From the NCBI GenBank assembly GCA_965197575.1, contig OZ240214.1, positions 930,001 through 994,000 of the forward strand: a stretch of DNA of 64,000 bases, written 5' to 3'. A program made the position numbers and the translations under genes. This stretch comes from VXOI01 sp965197575. Its GTDB lineage: Bacteria; Chloroflexota; Dehalococcoidia; Lucifugimonadales; UBA3495. The first letter of the stretch is position 1; each line of letters opens with the position of its first letter. The notes beneath the pieces are model-generated. The model was not told the DNA's origin, ran no database searches, and was given only the letters and a program-made list of their open reading frames with translations. Below, in pieces: positions 62,550 through 64,000 of the stretch.

Positions 62550-63041
62550 ATGACCTTGTTCACCAAAGATGAGTTCAGGTCGGCGCTATCCGAATTCGCC
62601 ACGGGCGTTACCGTGATTACAACGTTGGACGACGAGGGTGAGCCCCACACGATGACGGCCAACGCCTTCACCTCGGTCTGTCTTGATCCGCCCATTATTC
62701 TGGTGTCCATCGCCCACGGCACCCACACCTACGGGTACGTGGAGAGCCGCCGCAAATTCGGCGTGAATTTCTTGAGCGAGAACCAAGAGGAGTTGGGGGG
62801 CTATTTCGCCAAGAAGCCCCAAGACCGCACCGGGGGAGTCGATTACAGCTTCTCGACCTCCCAGTTGGGTATCCCCGTCCTAGACGACTCTTCGGTGTTC
62901 TTCGATTGTGACGTGATCGGTTCCCATGTCTATGGGGATCACACGATCTACTTGGGCGAAGTAAACGAGATCCGCCGGAACGAGTCCGACGGACCTCTCA
63001 TGTTCTACCGAAGCCGATGGTATCACCCTTCCCGGACTTAG
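62550..63041 (+). CDS. Flavin reductase family protein
   Basis: A 163-aa NAD(P)H:flavin reductase with FMN-binding split-barrel features: FATGVTVITTLDDEG, TANAFTSVCLDPPIILVSI, KFGVNFLSENQEELGGYFA. Shorter and more canonical than the 10959 gene. It could supply reduced flavin to the LLM enzymes in this region. The ATG at 62550 was preferred over a GTG 24 bp earlier. It converges on the next hydrolase across a GC hairpin. Confidence 0.92.
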   Translation: MTLFTKDEFRSALSEFATGVTVITTLDDEGEPHTMTANAFTSVCLDPPIILVSIAHGTHTYGYVESRRKFGVNFLSENQEELGGYFAKKPQDRTGGVDYSFSTSQLGIPVLDDSSVFFDCDVIGSHVYGDHTIYLGEVNEIRRNESDGPLMFYRSRWYHPSRT

Positions 63042-63049
63042 CGCCCGGC

Positions 63050-63073
63050 GGCCGCGCCAAACCCGGCGCGGCC
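63050..63073. terminator. GC hairpin between convergent genes, likely bidirectional terminator
   Basis: Perfect 9-bp inverted repeat GGCCGCGCC (63050-63058) and GGCGCGGCC (63065-63073), loop AAACCC. It lies in the 40 bp between two converging stops. No T-run follows, so termination efficiency is uncertain. Confidence 0.55.
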
Positions 63074-63081
63074 AATGGATC

Positions 63082-63771
63082 CTACTTCAGTGAAGCGAGG
63101 AAACCCTCGATAACCTCGTTCACCTGCTGGTACTTCTCCATCTGGACGAAATGGGTCCCGTCGGGAATGATCGCCTTGCGGGCCCCGTCGATATTCTCCG
63201 CCAGATAGTCGGCGTACTTCACCGGGGTCATCGCATCTTCGGAGCCGCAGATGACCTGCGCCGGCAGCGTGATGTCTTGGACTTGCTCCATAACGTCGAA
63301 CCGGTCACACGCCATAAGGTCGTTTAGCTCCACCATCGGACCGATCTGACCGGCCCGCTGCTCCACCACCTGGTAAATGTCCGGCTGCACCCGCTTGTAA
63401 TACTTGAGATGCCCGGCCAGCCAGTCGGCGTTGTTCTCGCCGGGGTTCCTCGCGCGGTCCAGGTAGTGGGGATGGACCCGGAGCCGTGCGCCGGTGCCCA
63501 GCAGGATGATGCCCCGAAGTTCGTCCGGATAATTCAGGGCGTATTGCAGAGCGATGGCTCCGCCCATGGAGTGTCCGCAAAGGACGACGTTCTTGTACCT
63601 TCGGGCGGTAATGAAGCCGCGGACCCATTCCAAGTAGCTATCGACATCGGAGCAGACCGTGCCGTCCGGGTGTCCCGGCAGATCGATGGCCTTGGAGTTT
63701 CGGAAGTGTCTGAGCTGGTAGTAGAACGACAGGCTCGAACACCCCGCGCCGTGCAGGAATACGAGTTTCAT
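63082..63771 (-). CDS. Alpha/beta-fold hydrolase 4
   Basis: A 229-aa hydrolase with oxyanion segment FLHGAGCSS, nucleophile S68 in CGHSMGGAIALQ, acid in VICGSEDAMTP and His in IPDGTHFVQMEKYQ. It resembles compact esterase-like enzymes. No signal peptide. It is the last gene in the window and is convergent with the flavin reductase. Confidence 0.88.
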   Translation of the reverse strand: MKLVFLHGAGCSSLSFYYQLRHFRNSKAIDLPGHPDGTVCSDVDSYLEWVRGFITARRYKNVVLCGHSMGGAIALQYALNYPDELRGIILLGTGARLRVHPHYLDRARNPGENNADWLAGHLKYYKRVQPDIYQVVEQRAGQIGPMVELNDLMACDRFDVMEQVQDITLPAQVICGSEDAMTPVKYADYLAENIDGARKAIIPDGTHFVQMEKYQQVNEVIEGFLASLK

Positions 63772-64000
63772 CCGTTTTGCCCCCGATTTCGGTAATAGTC
63801 CGACTTGACCATTATTATGCGACCATTTTATACGCCAATGCCGGAATCTTCAACCTAAAAGCCTATCGCCGTTCGTGATAATGGGGCTAGTCGGATGGAG
63901 CTGGTTCCAACGGGAGTTGGCCGTTGGAGCCGTTGGCGCTGGATTTCCCGTTGACCGACGATGCCCGTTGGCGGTCTCCGACTCTTCGCCGGTGGCTGCC
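63772..64000. other. Non-coding end of window
   Basis: No gene was recognised. The last 90 bp contain an irregular CGTTGG-rich stretch (about 63915-63980). It may be the 3' or 5' end of a gene outside the window. Confidence 0.4.

Overview
The window is GC-rich bacterial chromosome with frequent GTG/TTG starts, recognisable sigma70-type promoters and tight, often overlapping operons. I infer a member of the Chloroflexota, most likely a Dehalococcoidia/SAR202-type lineage from a metagenome. The evidence is an 11-subunit nuoABCDHIJKLMN cluster without nuoEFG, a giant DUF2298/YYY-family (Chlor_Arch_YYY) membrane protein, PaREP1 genes, and a dense set of luciferase-like monooxygenases, CoA-transferase, MmgE/PrpD and amidohydrolase genes. 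No rRNA, tRNA, CRISPR array, transposase or prophage was recognised.

Layout. 0-6.5 kb (minus): trmD, acyl-CoA thioesterase, enoyl-CoA hydratase, MBL-fold and PHP hydrolases, then a DinG-type exonuclease/helicase. 6.7-13.4 kb: a secreted trypsin-like lipoprotein with three near-identical 216-bp C-terminal repeats, an amidohydrolase, a TolB-like lipoprotein, a flavin reductase, a CinA/NadD-like fusion, a truncated GIY-YIG gene and a small membrane protein. 13.5-24.7 kb (plus): the complex I operon behind a consensus promoter, carrying two HicB-like genes between nuoC and nuoD and a small CxCxxC protein between nuoI and nuoJ. 24.7-33.4 kb (plus): a PaREP1/HEPN gene overlapping a SLOG-fold gene, enolase, a broken DUF4258-like/DUF2283-like pair, GAPDH and the 1490-aa YYY protein. 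33.4-38.2 kb: a possible small RNA on plus, then a minus-strand potassium operon (TrkH, three TrkA-like proteins, UspA) ending in pheA. 38.4-41.6 kb: leuS overlapping a cobI-like methyltransferase. 41.6-63.8 kb: a catabolic region of three LLM oxidoreductases, four alpha/beta hydrolases, dihydropyrimidinase, CoA-transferase, PrpD, acyl-CoA dehydrogenase, lactonase-like MBL, a lone xanthine-dehydrogenase large subunit, a flavin reductase, an orphan DNA methyltransferase and an alcohol-dehydrogenase relic.

How it fits together. Complex I provides respiratory proton pumping from an electron donor not encoded here. Enolase and GAPDH supply central carbon metabolism. The last third looks like a scavenging toolkit for oxygenated or heterocyclic organics: flavin monooxygenases with reductases, ring and ester hydrolases, and CoA activation followed by beta-oxidation.

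Most striking points. (1) Three separate DUF4258-like/DUF2283 pairs each keep an intact DUF2283 gene beside a frame-broken DUF4258-like gene, a pattern suggesting repeated loss of a toxin-like partner. (2) A HEPN (PaREP1) gene is translationally coupled to a SLOG nucleotide-binding gene, which could be a small nucleotide-sensing RNase system. (3) HicB-like genes sit inside the complex I operon. (4) A consensus promoter and two hairpins in the pheA/YYY intergenic gap suggest an sRNA of about 65 nt.
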